A stretch of 64,000 nt of DNA from Streptomyces sp. NBC_00178. GTDB lineage: Bacteria; Actinomycetota; Actinomycetes; Streptomycetales; Streptomycetaceae. Under the pieces are notes generated by a model. That model made no database searches. It saw only the letters and a program-made list of their open reading frames with translations, and was not told the origin of the DNA. The position numbers and the translations under genes are program-made. Shown here in pieces: positions 53,739 to 62,351 of this stretch (positions are counted from its first letter, which is position 1; every line of letters starts with the position of its first letter). The stretch is from positions 4,307,501 to 4,371,500 of the forward strand of contig NZ_CP108143.1 of the NCBI RefSeq assembly GCF_036206005.1, written 5' to 3'.

Positions 53739-54163
53739 TGCACCTCGCCTATCCGGTCGTACTCGCCGTCCTCCTCTTCTGCACCGGGCTGTACGGAGTG
53801 CTCGCCCGCCGCAACGCGATCCTCGTCCTGATGTCCGTCGAGCTCATGCTCAACGCCGTCAACCTCAACCTGGTCGCCTTCGACGTATGGCTGCGCGACG
53901 CCCTGCACGCGGGCCAGGCCCTCACCCTCTTCACCATCGCCATCGCCGCGGCCGAGATCGGCATCGGCCTCGCGATCGTCCTCGCGGTGTACCGCAACCG
54001 CGGCACCTCGGACGTCGACCGCCTCCGTGACACCGCGGAGACCGACGAGGCCGAAGCGCTCCCCGACGACGACGGCGCGCAACCCGACGGGGCCGCCCCC
54101 GGCACCGCAGACCAGGCCACTGCCACGGCAGGGAAGGCAAAGAAGGCAGAGGCCACCGCGTGA
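53738..54163 (+). CDS. nuoK2: NADH-quinone oxidoreductase subunit K (cluster 2)
   Basis: The product (141 aa) has three helices with both buried glutamates (VELMLNAVNLNL and IAAAEIGIGLA). It is about 40 residues longer than usual because of an acidic, Ala/Asp-rich tail. ATG 53738 overlaps the nuoJ2 stop. Confidence 0.93.
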   Translation: MHLAYPVVLAVLLFCTGLYGVLARRNAILVLMSVELMLNAVNLNLVAFDVWLRDALHAGQALTLFTIAIAAAEIGIGLAIVLAVYRNRGTSDVDRLRDTAETDEAEALPDDDGAQPDGAAPGTADQATATAGKAKKAEATA

Positions 54164-56160
54164 CCACCACGACCCTCGCCGTCCTCGTCCCCCTCCTGCC
54201 CTTCCTCGGCGCCGTCGCAGGTCTCCTCCTCGGACGGACCGCACCCGGCTTCGTCCGGCCCCTCGCCGTGCTCCCGACCCTCGCGGCCGCCGTGTGCGCG
54301 GTCGTCGTCGCCGCACGCCAGGGCGGTGGCCCCGCCATCGACGCCTCGACCCGGTACACCCCCACCGGCTCCGTGCCGATCGACCTGGCCCTCCACCTCG
54401 ACGGCTTCGCCGTCCTCGTCGCCGTACTCGTGGGGCTCGTCGCCACCTGCGTGCAGATCTACTCGACCGCGTACCTCAAGGGCGATGCCCGCTACCCCTC
54501 GTACGCGGCGCTCGTCTCCCTCTTCACCTCCGCGATGCTGCTCGTCGTCTACTCCGGCGACCTGATGGTGCTCCTGGTCGGCTGGGAGATCATGGGCATC
54601 TGCTCGTATTTCCTCGTCGGCCACTACTGGGAGACCCCCGAGGCCCGCGCCGCCTCGCTCAAGGCCTTCCTCGTCACCAAGCTCGGCGACGTTCCCTTCC
54701 TCATCGGCCTCTTCGCGCTCGCCGCCGACACCGGCACGTTCCGCATCACCGGAATCCTGGCGGCCGTCGGCAACGGCGGGCTCGACCACCCCACCCTCGT
54801 CGCGCTGCTGCTCCTCGCCGGTGTGGCCGGGAAGTCCGCGCAGTTCCCGCTGCACACCTGGCTGCCCGACGCGATGGCCGGCCCCACACCCGTCTCCGCG
54901 CTCATCCACGCCGCGACGATGGTCGCCGCCGGTATCTACTTCGTCGCCCGCCTCCTCCCCGTCTTCGCCGCCTCGGGGGCGGCCTTGGTGGTCCTCGCCG
55001 TGATGGCGGCCGTGACCATGATCGGCTCCGGACTCGCCGCCCTCGCGCAGGACGACATCAAACGCGTCCTCGCCTACTCAACCATCGGCCAGCTCGGCTA
55101 CATGTCCGGCGCCCTGGCCGTCGGCGACCGCGGGGCGGCCGTCTTCCACCTGATGTCCCACGGCGCGTTCAAGGCAGTCCTCTTCCTCGCCGCCGGTGTG
55201 GTCATCCACGCGGCGGGCACCAACTCACTCGCCGCCATGTCCCGCATGGGCGGCCTGGCCAGACGCATCCCCGACGCCTACTGGACGATGACCGTCGCCC
55301 TCCTCGCGCTGGCCGCCATCCCCCCGTTCGCCGGCTTCTTCTCCAAGGAGGCGGTCCTCGTCGCCGCCGAGCACACCGCCTTCGGAGACCGCGACGTCGC
55401 ACCGGCCGCCGCAGGCTGGACCGTCCTCGTCGCCGGGCTCGTCGCAGCGCTCCTCACCGCCGCCTATGCCACCCGGCTGTGGCTGCTGGTCTTCCGCGGA
55501 CGCGGGACCGAGGTCCCCGACCACGGCAAGCAGCCCGTCGCGATGACCTCCGTGCTCTGGGTCCTCGCCGTGCCGACGATCGCCTTCGGCCTCACCGTCG
55601 GCACACTCACCGACTGGTTCGACGGATACAGCCTCACCCCCTCCCTGACGACCGCCGTCCTGTCCACCGGAGTCGGCCTCGTCGGCGGACTCGTCACCTA
55701 CGGGGCGTGGCGCCACACCACGGCAGTCGCGGGACGGCCCCCGGTCGGCGCGGTCGCCGCCCACCCCGATGCCGAGCCCGCGCTCGTGGAGGCCGAGGCG
55801 ATGACCTCGCACACCGCGGCGTACGGCACGATCGCGGACGCCCCGGACCCGTCGGACCCCGGCCGGCTGCTGCTCGGCCCCCTCCACCGCCACGCGGTCA
55901 CCGGCTTCCACCTGGACGCGCTGTACACCGCGCTGTTCGTCCGGCCCGTCCGCGCCGCGGCCCGGCTGGTCCGCTTCCTGGACCGCGAGGTCATCGACAC
56001 CTACGTACGCGGCTCGGGCAGCATCGCCCGCGGACTCGGCATCCTGGTCCGCCGCGCCCAGACGGGCAACGTGCAGACCTACCTGAGCGCGCTGCTCGCC
56101 GGAACCCTCGTCCTGGCGATCGCCGCCGCCGTCCTTGCCAACGTCTACGCCGGGGCGTGA
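54160..56160 (+). CDS. nuoL2: NADH-quinone oxidoreductase subunit L (cluster 2)
   Basis: The product (666 aa) is an antiporter-like pump with the essential glutamate in VLLVGWEIMGICSYFLVG and lysine in GVAGKSAQFPLHTWLPDAM. The lateral-helix region is present near the C-terminus. The GTG start at 54160 overlaps nuoK2. Confidence 0.94.
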   Translation: MTTTTLAVLVPLLPFLGAVAGLLLGRTAPGFVRPLAVLPTLAAAVCAVVVAARQGGGPAIDASTRYTPTGSVPIDLALHLDGFAVLVAVLVGLVATCVQIYSTAYLKGDARYPSYAALVSLFTSAMLLVVYSGDLMVLLVGWEIMGICSYFLVGHYWETPEARAASLKAFLVTKLGDVPFLIGLFALAADTGTFRITGILAAVGNGGLDHPTLVALLLLAGVAGKSAQFPLHTWLPDAMAGPTPVSALIHAATMVAAGIYFVARLLPVFAASGAALVVLAVMAAVTMIGSGLAALAQDDIKRVLAYSTIGQLGYMSGALAVGDRGAAVFHLMSHGAFKAVLFLAAGVVIHAAGTNSLAAMSRMGGLARRIPDAYWTMTVALLALAAIPPFAGFFSKEAVLVAAEHTAFGDRDVAPAAAGWTVLVAGLVAALLTAAYATRLWLLVFRGRGTEVPDHGKQPVAMTSVLWVLAVPTIAFGLTVGTLTDWFDGYSLTPSLTTAVLSTGVGLVGGLVTYGAWRHTTAVAGRPPVGAVAAHPDAEPALVEAEAMTSHTAAYGTIADAPDPSDPGRLLLGPLHRHAVTGFHLDALYTALFVRPVRAAARLVRFLDREVIDTYVRGSGSIARGLGILVRRAQTGNVQTYLSALLAGTLVLAIAAAVLANVYAGA

Positions 56161-56163
56161 GCC

Positions 56164-57738
56164 GTGTTCGATATCAGCGCATCAGTGATGCAGTTCCTTC
56201 TGGCGTTCATCGTGGTCGTCCCGCTGCTGGGAGCGGTCGCCGCGCTGCTGCCCGCCCCGCCCGGGCTCAAGGGCAGGAACCCGGACCAGGCCGTGCTCCG
56301 CCACGGGGTGACCGTCACCGGCGCCGTGCTCATCGCCGCACTCGTCCTGGCTGCGGGCTTCGACCACGACCACCCCTCGAAGATGCAGGCCACCACCGAC
56401 ATCAGCTGGATCCCGGCACTCGACGTCCGGATCCACCTCGGCACCGACGGCATCTCGCTCCCCCTTCTCGTGCTGACCGCGCTGCTGACCTTCCTGTGCG
56501 CGCTCTACAGCTACTTCAAGCTCCCCGCAGGCCCTTCCCCGAAGGCCTTCGTCGCGCTCGTCCTGCTGCTCGAGTCCGGCACCCTCGCGACCTTCGCCGT
56601 CCTCGACCTGCTGCTGTTCTTCCTGGCCTTCGAGATGGTCCTCATCCCGATGTACTTCCTCATCGCCCGCTGGGGTGGTGACCGGAAGCAGCCCGCCGCC
56701 TGGAAGTTCATCCTGTACACCCTGCTCGGATCCGTGATCATGCTGCTGGGGCTGCTCCTCGTCGGGCTGAAGAGCGGCACATTCGACATGGTGGCACTCG
56801 CCACTGACAACGGCCGCGGCCTCACCACGTCCGTGCAGGTCATCGCCGTACTGGCGATCGGGATCGGCCTCGCGGTGAAGACCCCGATGTGGCCGCTCCA
56901 CACCTGGCTGCCCGACGCCCACACCGCCGCCCCGACCGTGGGGTCCGTCCTCCTCGCCGGCGTCATGCTGAAGATGGGTACGTACGGATTCGTCCGCATC
57001 CTCCTCCCCGTCGCCCCCGACGGGATGCGGACCTTCGCGCCGTACCTGGCGGCCTTCGCCGTCGTCGGGATCATCTACGGATCGCTCGCCTGCCTCGCCC
57101 TCGCCCGCCCCGGGGCCAAGGGCGACCTGAAGCGCCTGATCGCCTACTCGTCCGTGGGACACATGGGCTTCGTGCTGCTCGGCATCGCGACGATGACCCC
57201 CACCGGGGTGAACGGCGCGCTCTTCGCCAACATCGCCCACGGGCTGATCACCGGCCTGCTGTTCTTCCTGGTCGGCGCCGTCAAGGACCGCTACGGCACG
57301 GCGGACCTCGACACTCTCGCCGGCGCCACGGGAGCCGCCCTCTACGGCCGCGCGCCCCGCCTCGGCGGACTCCTCGCCTTCGCCGCCGTCGCCTCGCTCG
57401 GACTCCCCGGCCTCGCCGGGTTCTGGGGCGAGATGCTCACCCTGTTCGGCGCCTTCGACCCCGCCGAGGGACTGAGCCGCCCCGCCTTCCTCACGTACAT
57501 GTCCGTCGGCGCGCTCGGCACCCTCCTGACCGCCGCGTACATGCTCATCGTCGTACGCCGCGTCTGCATGGGCGAGCAGCGTGAGCGGACCGAGGCGGTC
57601 GCCGACATCCGGACCTACGAGTTCGCCGCCTGGACCCCGCTCGCCGCACTGACCGTCCTCGCCGGACTCTGGCCCGCCGTCCTCCTCGGCCTCACCGACC
57701 CGGCCGTGCAGAAGCTCCTCGCAGGAGGCAAGTCGTGA
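56164..57738 (+). CDS. nuoM2: NADH-quinone oxidoreductase subunit M (cluster 2)
   Basis: The product (524 aa) keeps the pump residues: Glu in LAFEMVLIPMYFLIARWG and Lys in LAVKTPMWPLHTWLPDAH. The GTG start at 56164 is 3 nt after nuoL2; nuoN2 overlaps its end. Confidence 0.94.
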   Translation: MFDISASVMQFLLAFIVVVPLLGAVAALLPAPPGLKGRNPDQAVLRHGVTVTGAVLIAALVLAAGFDHDHPSKMQATTDISWIPALDVRIHLGTDGISLPLLVLTALLTFLCALYSYFKLPAGPSPKAFVALVLLLESGTLATFAVLDLLLFFLAFEMVLIPMYFLIARWGGDRKQPAAWKFILYTLLGSVIMLLGLLLVGLKSGTFDMVALATDNGRGLTTSVQVIAVLAIGIGLAVKTPMWPLHTWLPDAHTAAPTVGSVLLAGVMLKMGTYGFVRILLPVAPDGMRTFAPYLAAFAVVGIIYGSLACLALARPGAKGDLKRLIAYSSVGHMGFVLLGIATMTPTGVNGALFANIAHGLITGLLFFLVGAVKDRYGTADLDTLAGATGAALYGRAPRLGGLLAFAAVASLGLPGLAGFWGEMLTLFGAFDPAEGLSRPAFLTYMSVGALGTLLTAAYMLIVVRRVCMGEQRERTEAVADIRTYEFAAWTPLAALTVLAGLWPAVLLGLTDPAVQKLLAGGKS

Positions 57739-59264
57739 CCCTGGCAGCCGGCAGCGCAACCGGGGCGGCGAGCCTCGTCCAGTCCGTCGACTGGCTCGCC
57801 ATCGCACCCCCCGTCGCCGCGGCGGGCGCGGCACTCCTCGTCCTCGTCGCCGACCTCTTCGTCGCCGAGCGGCGCAAACCGCTCCTCGGCTACGGCGCCG
57901 TCGCCGGGCTCGTCGTCGCACTCGCCCTGCTCATCCCCCTGCGGGCCGGGGACCGCTCCACCTTCTGCCTCGCCGACGGGGCCTGCAGCTACACCGCCGA
58001 CCACTTCGCGCTCGTCATCCAGGCCCTCGTACTCGGCGGAGCCCTGCTCACCGCACTGCTCTCGGCCGGGGACACCCGCAAGCTTCCGGCAGGCGAATTC
58101 TGGTTCCTGCTGCTCTCCTCGGCCGCGGGCGCCGCGCTCCTGCCCGCCGCCCGGGACCTCGCCACCCTCGTCGTCGCCCTCGAAGTCGCCTCCCTCCCCG
58201 CATTCGCCCTGGTGGGCATCAAGCGCGGCGACCGGCGCTCCTCCGAAGCGGCCCTGAAGTTCTTCCTCTCCTCGGTCGTCGCCACCGCCGTCATGCTGCT
58301 CGGCGTCAGCTTCGTCTACGCCACCACCGGCACCATGCACCTCACCGAGATCGCGGCCCGGCTCGACGACGTACCGGGACGGTTCCAGACCCTCGCCGGG
58401 GCCGGAGTCGTCCTCACCCTCGTCGGCTTCGCCTTCAAGACGGCCGCGGCCCCCTTCCACTTCTGGGTCCCCGACACCTACGTCGGAGCCCCGCTCCCCA
58501 TCGCCGCCTACCTCTCGGTCGTCGGCAAGGCAGTGGGTTTCTCGGGGCTGATCCTCGTCACGGTGATCGGCTTCCCGTCCTACGCCGATGTGTGGGGCCC
58601 CGTCCTGGCCGTCCTGGCCGCCCTCACCATGACCATCGGCAACGTCGCCGCACTCCGCCAGACGGCGACCCGCGCCCGCAGCGCCGTACGCCTCCTCGCC
58701 TGGTCTTCCGTCGGCCAGGCCGGATACCTCCTCGTCCCGATCGCCGCGGCCGCGTACTCCAGCGACGCCCAGATCGGCTCCACCGTGGCCTACGCGCTCA
58801 TGTACGCGGTGGTGAACCTCGGCGCCTTCGCGGTGGCCGCCCTCGTCGCCCGTACCCACCCGGGCAACCGCCTGAGCGACTACCGGGGTCTCTACGCCAC
58901 GCGGCCCCTGGCCGCGCTCGCCATGGGCTTCTTCCTGCTCTGCCTGGCCGGCCTGCCGCCCGGGATCATCGGCCTCTTCGCCAAGGTGACGGTCTTCTCC
59001 GCGGCGGTCGACGCGGGGCTCGGCTGGCTCGCCGTCGTCATGGCCGTCAACGTCGTGATCGCGCTGTACTACTACCTGCGGTGGACCGCCGAGCTCTTCA
59101 GGTCCGCGGACACGGAAGCCGCTGCCGAAGGGGCGGCGGCAGCCCCGAGCCACCGGGTCCCCGCCCCGCTCACGGTCGCGATCGTCCTCACCGCAGTAGC
59201 CGGAATCACACTCTCCGGTGCCCCCCAGCTCATCCTCCGCGTCGCCGCCGTCGCGCTCTTCTGA
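57735..59264 (+). CDS. nuoN2: NADH-quinone oxidoreductase subunit N (cluster 2)
   Basis: The product (509 aa) has the conserved Glu in LVVALEVASLPAFALVGIK and Lys in FAFKTAAAPFHFWVPDTYVG. It ends the second cluster. The GTG start at 57735 overlaps the nuoM2 stop. Confidence 0.94.
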   Translation: MTLAAGSATGAASLVQSVDWLAIAPPVAAAGAALLVLVADLFVAERRKPLLGYGAVAGLVVALALLIPLRAGDRSTFCLADGACSYTADHFALVIQALVLGGALLTALLSAGDTRKLPAGEFWFLLLSSAAGAALLPAARDLATLVVALEVASLPAFALVGIKRGDRRSSEAALKFFLSSVVATAVMLLGVSFVYATTGTMHLTEIAARLDDVPGRFQTLAGAGVVLTLVGFAFKTAAAPFHFWVPDTYVGAPLPIAAYLSVVGKAVGFSGLILVTVIGFPSYADVWGPVLAVLAALTMTIGNVAALRQTATRARSAVRLLAWSSVGQAGYLLVPIAAAAYSSDAQIGSTVAYALMYAVVNLGAFAVAALVARTHPGNRLSDYRGLYATRPLAALAMGFFLLCLAGLPPGIIGLFAKVTVFSAAVDAGLGWLAVVMAVNVVIALYYYLRWTAELFRSADTEAAAEGAAAAPSHRVPAPLTVAIVLTAVAGITLSGAPQLILRVAAVALF

Positions 59265-59319
59265 CCGCTTCCGCCCACGGCCGACCGGCTTGCCCGGCGC
59301 GCCGCGCTCAGGGCATGGT

Positions 59320-59355
59320 CGTGCGTGCACACGTCACCGAAGCAGAGCACGCACG
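59320..59355 (+). repeat. Inverted repeat in the nuoN2-mscL gap
   Basis: CGTGCGTGC and GCACGCACG form a perfect 9-bp stem with an 18-nt loop, ending 23 nt before mscL. It may end the nuo2 transcript or shape the mscL leader. Confidence 0.5.
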
Positions 59356-59378
59356 AAGAGCACAGAGGAGCCAGAGCG

Positions 59379-59843
59379 GTGCTGAACGGGTTCAAGGACT
59401 TCATCCTCCGCGGGAACGTCATCTCCATGGCCATCGGCCTCGCCGTCGGGGCCGCCTTCACCGCGGTGGTCACGGGCTTCACCAACGCGTTCATCCTTCC
59501 GCTGATCGGGATCTTCACCCGCGGGGCCGGTGACTACAGCAAGGCCCACTACACCGTCGACGGTGTGAAATTCCCCTACGGCCTCTTCGTCAGCGCCGCT
59601 ATCGCCTTCCTCATCACCGCCGCCGTCCTGTACTTCCTGGTCGTCCTCCCGATGACCAAGGTCCAGAACCGCTTCACGGCCAAGCACGAGCAGGAGAAGG
59701 CCGACATCAAGGCCGCCCTGCGCGACTGCCCCCGGTGCTTCACCGAGATCCCCGCCATCGCCAGCCGCTGCGCCCACTGCACCAGCGACGTCGAGCCCGA
59801 CGCCCAGGCCCGCGCGCTCGCGGGACTGCCCGTCCAGCGCTGA
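59379..59843 (+). CDS. mscL: Large-conductance mechanosensitive channel MscL with a zinc-ribbon-like tail
   Basis: The product (154 aa) opens under membrane tension to release solutes. It shows the MscL start GFKDFILRGNVISMAIGLAVG (split over the N-helix and TM1), the GAAFTAVVTGF pore lining, and TM2 (about 68-92). Unusually the C-terminus has CPRC (117-120) and CAHC (131-134), a four-cysteine zinc-ribbon pattern. The GTG start at 59379 follows GAGGAG. Confidence 0.92.
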   Translation: MLNGFKDFILRGNVISMAIGLAVGAAFTAVVTGFTNAFILPLIGIFTRGAGDYSKAHYTVDGVKFPYGLFVSAAIAFLITAAVLYFLVVLPMTKVQNRFTAKHEQEKADIKAALRDCPRCFTEIPAIASRCAHCTSDVEPDAQARALAGLPVQR

Positions 59844-59897
59844 GGCGCGTCACGGGCCCCCGGGCCCGCGCCAGGGCGCCTTCCACCCGTACGGCCC

Positions 59898-59925
59898 AGG
59901 GGCGGATCCGACCGGATCCGCCCCT
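59898..59925 (+). terminator. Terminator after mscL
   Basis: AGGGGCGGATCC pairs perfectly with GGATCCGCCCCT around a GACC loop, 54 nt after the stop. Confidence 0.8.
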
Positions 59926-59956
59926 TCCGCCGTTGCCCCCGGCGCCCGGGCACAAG

Positions 59957-59982
59957 GGAACTAGCTTCCGTCGCCTGGCGTT
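59957..59982 (+). promoter_or_regulatory. Candidate ECF sigma factor promoter of htpX
   Basis: GGAAC-N17-CGTT fits ECF-type promoters (SigE/SigR-like: GGAAC or GGAAT, 16-19 bp, then GTT). It lies 80 bp before the stress-protease gene, just after a terminator. Confidence 0.5.
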
Positions 59983-59996
59983 GACCAGTAAGGGAG

Positions 59997-60016
59997 GCTC
60001 CACTGGAGAGTGGAGC
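59997..60016 (+). repeat. Hairpin in the htpX leader
   Basis: GCTCCACT-ggag-AGTGGAGC is a perfect 8-bp dyad between the candidate ECF promoter and the htpX start. Operator or mRNA hairpin. Confidence 0.5.
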
Positions 60017-60061
60017 ACCACTGAGCAAGGGTCCCCCTGCCGCACCACTTGGAGGGCTACC

Positions 60062-60925
60062 GTGCACCGCCGGCACAACGGGCTGAAAACCGCTGTACTC
60101 CTCGGGGGCCTGTCGGCCCTCATCATCGTCATCGGCAGCTTCTTCGGACGCACCGGGCTGATCGTGGCGCTGGTCGTCGCCGTCGCCACCAACGCCTACG
60201 CCTACTGGAACAGCGACAAGCTCGCCCTGCGCGCCATGAGGGCGCGCCCGGTCAGCGAGTTCGAGGCGCCGCAGCTCTACCGCACGGTCCGCGAGCTCTC
60301 GACCGCGGCCCGTCAGCCCATGCCCCGGCTCTACATCTCGCCGACGCAGGCACCCAACGCCTTCGCGACGGGCCGCAACCCCAGGAACGCGGCCGTGTGC
60401 TGCACCGAGGGCATCCTGCAGATCCTCGACGAGCGCGAGCTGCGCGGGGTCCTCGGCCACGAGCTGAGCCACGTCTACAGCCGCGACATCCTCATCTCGT
60501 CCGTCGCGGGCGCCCTCGCTTCCGTCGTCATGTTCCTCGTCAACTTCGCATGGCTCATTCCCATAGGGCGGTCCGACGACGACGACGGCCCGGGCCTCCT
60601 CGGGATGCTCCTCGTGCTCATCCTCGGCCCGCTCGCCGCCTCGGTCATCCAGCTCGCCGTGAGCCGCTCCCGCGAGTACCAGGCCGACTCCTCCGGGGCC
60701 CAGCTCACCGGCGACCCGCTCGCCCTGGCGAGCGCCCTGCGCAAGCTGGACGCGGGCACCAAACAGCTTCCGCTCCCACCCGAACCCCGGATCGAGACCG
60801 CGAGTCACATGATGATCGCGAACCCGTTCCGACCCGGCCAGGGCATGTCCAAGATGTTCTCCACCCACCCGCCCATGGCCGAACGCATCGCCCGACTCGA
60901 GCAGATGGCAGGGTATCGACCGTGA
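60062..60925 (+). CDS. htpX: Zinc metalloprotease HtpX (M48 family)
   Basis: The product (287 aa) is a membrane protease that removes damaged membrane proteins. Two N-terminal helices are followed by the zinc site HELSH (residues 133-137), two more helices, and SREYQADSSGA with the third ligand Glu. The GTG start at 60062 follows TTGGAGGG. yccF overlaps its stop by 4 nt. Confidence 0.94.
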   Translation: MHRRHNGLKTAVLLGGLSALIIVIGSFFGRTGLIVALVVAVATNAYAYWNSDKLALRAMRARPVSEFEAPQLYRTVRELSTAARQPMPRLYISPTQAPNAFATGRNPRNAAVCCTEGILQILDERELRGVLGHELSHVYSRDILISSVAGALASVVMFLVNFAWLIPIGRSDDDDGPGLLGMLLVLILGPLAASVIQLAVSRSREYQADSSGAQLTGDPLALASALRKLDAGTKQLPLPPEPRIETASHMMIANPFRPGQGMSKMFSTHPPMAERIARLEQMAGYRP

Positions 60926-61317
60926 AGACAATCCTGAATGTCATTTGGCTGGTCCTGTGCGGATTCTGGATGTTCCTCGGCTACATCGCCGCAGGGCTCC
61001 TGCTCTGCATCACGATCATCGGCATCCCCTTCGGCCTGGCGGCGTTCCGTATCGGCGTCTACGCCCTCTGGCCCTTCGGCTACAGCGTCGTCGACCGCTA
61101 CGACGCCGGAGCCCCCTCACTCATCGGCAACGTCCTCTGGGTGATCCTGGCGGGCTGGTGGCTGGCGCTCGGCCACATCTTCACCGGCATCGCGCTGTGC
61201 GTCACGATCATCGGCATCCCCCTGGGCATCGCGAACTTCAAGCTGATCCCCGTCTCGCTGATGCCCTTCGGCAAGGAGATCGTCCGCAGCGACGACCAGC
61301 CGTTCGCGGCCCGCTGA
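60922..61317 (+). CDS. YccF domain-containing inner membrane protein (DUF307)
   Basis: The product (131 aa) has two internal repeats of the YccF motif: LCITIIGIPFGLAAFRI and LCVTIIGIPLGIANFKL, each with hydrophobic helices, and two PFG motifs (WPFGYSVV, MPFGKEIV). Function unknown. The GTG start at 60922 overlaps the htpX stop, so the two are co-transcribed and coupled. Confidence 0.92.
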   Translation: MKTILNVIWLVLCGFWMFLGYIAAGLLLCITIIGIPFGLAAFRIGVYALWPFGYSVVDRYDAGAPSLIGNVLWVILAGWWLALGHIFTGIALCVTIIGIPLGIANFKLIPVSLMPFGKEIVRSDDQPFAAR

Positions 61318-61395
61318 AGCACCCCCGGCCGGCAACCGCGCCCGTCGCGCACGCGTCCTGGCTTGCAGGAACGAGTGACGGGTAGGTACGCCACC

Positions 61396-61668
61396 ATGAG
61401 CATCATCAGCTGGATCATCCTCGGGCTGCTGGCCGGCGCCATAGCCAAACTGCTTCTGCCGGGCCGCGATCCCGGCGGCATCGTCGGCACGACCCTGATA
61501 GGCGTCGTGGGGGCCTTCCTGGGCGGCTGGCTGTCGTCCCGCTTCCTCGACCGCCCCATCAGCACGGACTTCTACGACACGGCCACCTGGGTGGCCGCCA
61601 TCGCCGGATCCCTGGTGCTGCTGATCGCCTACAGGCTGCTCTTCGGCAACTCCCGCGAACGCCGCTGA
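61396..61668 (+). CDS. GlsB/YeaQ/YmgE family stress-response membrane protein
   Basis: The product (90 aa) has three helices and the Gly-rich family pattern ISWIILGLLAGAIAKLLLPG and GIVGTTLIGVVGAFLGGWL. Members are linked to general stress; the mechanism is unknown. ATG 61396 follows GGTAGG. Confidence 0.9.
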   Translation: MSIISWIILGLLAGAIAKLLLPGRDPGGIVGTTLIGVVGAFLGGWLSSRFLDRPISTDFYDTATWVAAIAGSLVLLIAYRLLFGNSRERR

Positions 61669-61794
61669 CCTTCGACGCCCACCCGGCCCCCGCGAGCCGC
61701 GTGGCGGGCCCGGAAGCGCCTTAAGGGGCACGCCGGAGGCGACCGGGGCCTGTGCGGGGCGCCGCATGCGCTCAGCGGGCTGGGACACGCGAAC

Positions 61795-61829
61795 GGGGCG
61801 GGCCGTGCCGATCAGGCACACCCCGCCCC
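61795..61829. terminator. Bidirectional terminator between the YmgE-type gene and yajQ
   Basis: GGGGCGGG pairs with CCCGCCCC and inside it GTGCC with GGCAC, separated by a small internal loop, between two convergent genes. Confidence 0.75.
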
Positions 61830-61862
61830 GCCCACGCACCGCCGCACACGGCGGCGAACCGC

Positions 61863-62351
61863 CTACCGGTAGTTGGCGAACTGCACCGCGAAGTCGAGGT
61901 CCTTGCCCTTGATGAGTGCCTGCACGGCCTGCAGGTCGTCCCGGCTCTTCGAGCTGACGCGCAGCTCGTCGCCCTGGACGAGTGCCTTGACGCCCTTCGG
62001 GCCCTCATCGCGAATGATCTTCGCCACCTTCTTGGCGTTCTCCTGGGAGATGCCCTCCTCGATCGTGGCGAAGATCTTGTACTCCTTGCCGGACAGCTGG
62101 GGCTCGCCCGCGTCCAGCGACTTCAGGGAGATCCCGCGCTTGATCAGCTTGGACTGGAAGATGTCGAGGATCGCCTTCACGCGCTCCTCGCCGTTCGCCT
62201 CCATCAGGATCTTCTCGCCGGACCAGGAGATCGACGCACCCGTCCCCTTGAAGTCGTAGCGCTGGGAGATCTCCTTGGCGGCCTGGTTGAGGGCGTTGTC
62301 GACCTCCTGCCGCTCGACCTTCGAGACGATGTCGAAACTGGAGTCGGCCAT
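61863..62351 (-). CDS. yajQ: YajQ family cyclic-di-GMP-binding protein
   Basis: The product (162 aa) matches the UPF0234/YajQ family end to end: MADSSFDIVSKVERQEVDNA at the start, RYDFKGTGASISW, and KSRDDLQAVQALIKG near the end. Some members bind cyclic di-GMP or nucleic acid. ATG 62351; the frame extends 14 codons upstream without conservation. Confidence 0.95.
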   Translation of the reverse strand: MADSSFDIVSKVERQEVDNALNQAAKEISQRYDFKGTGASISWSGEKILMEANGEERVKAILDIFQSKLIKRGISLKSLDAGEPQLSGKEYKIFATIEEGISQENAKKVAKIIRDEGPKGVKALVQGDELRVSSKSRDDLQAVQALIKGKDLDFAVQFANYR

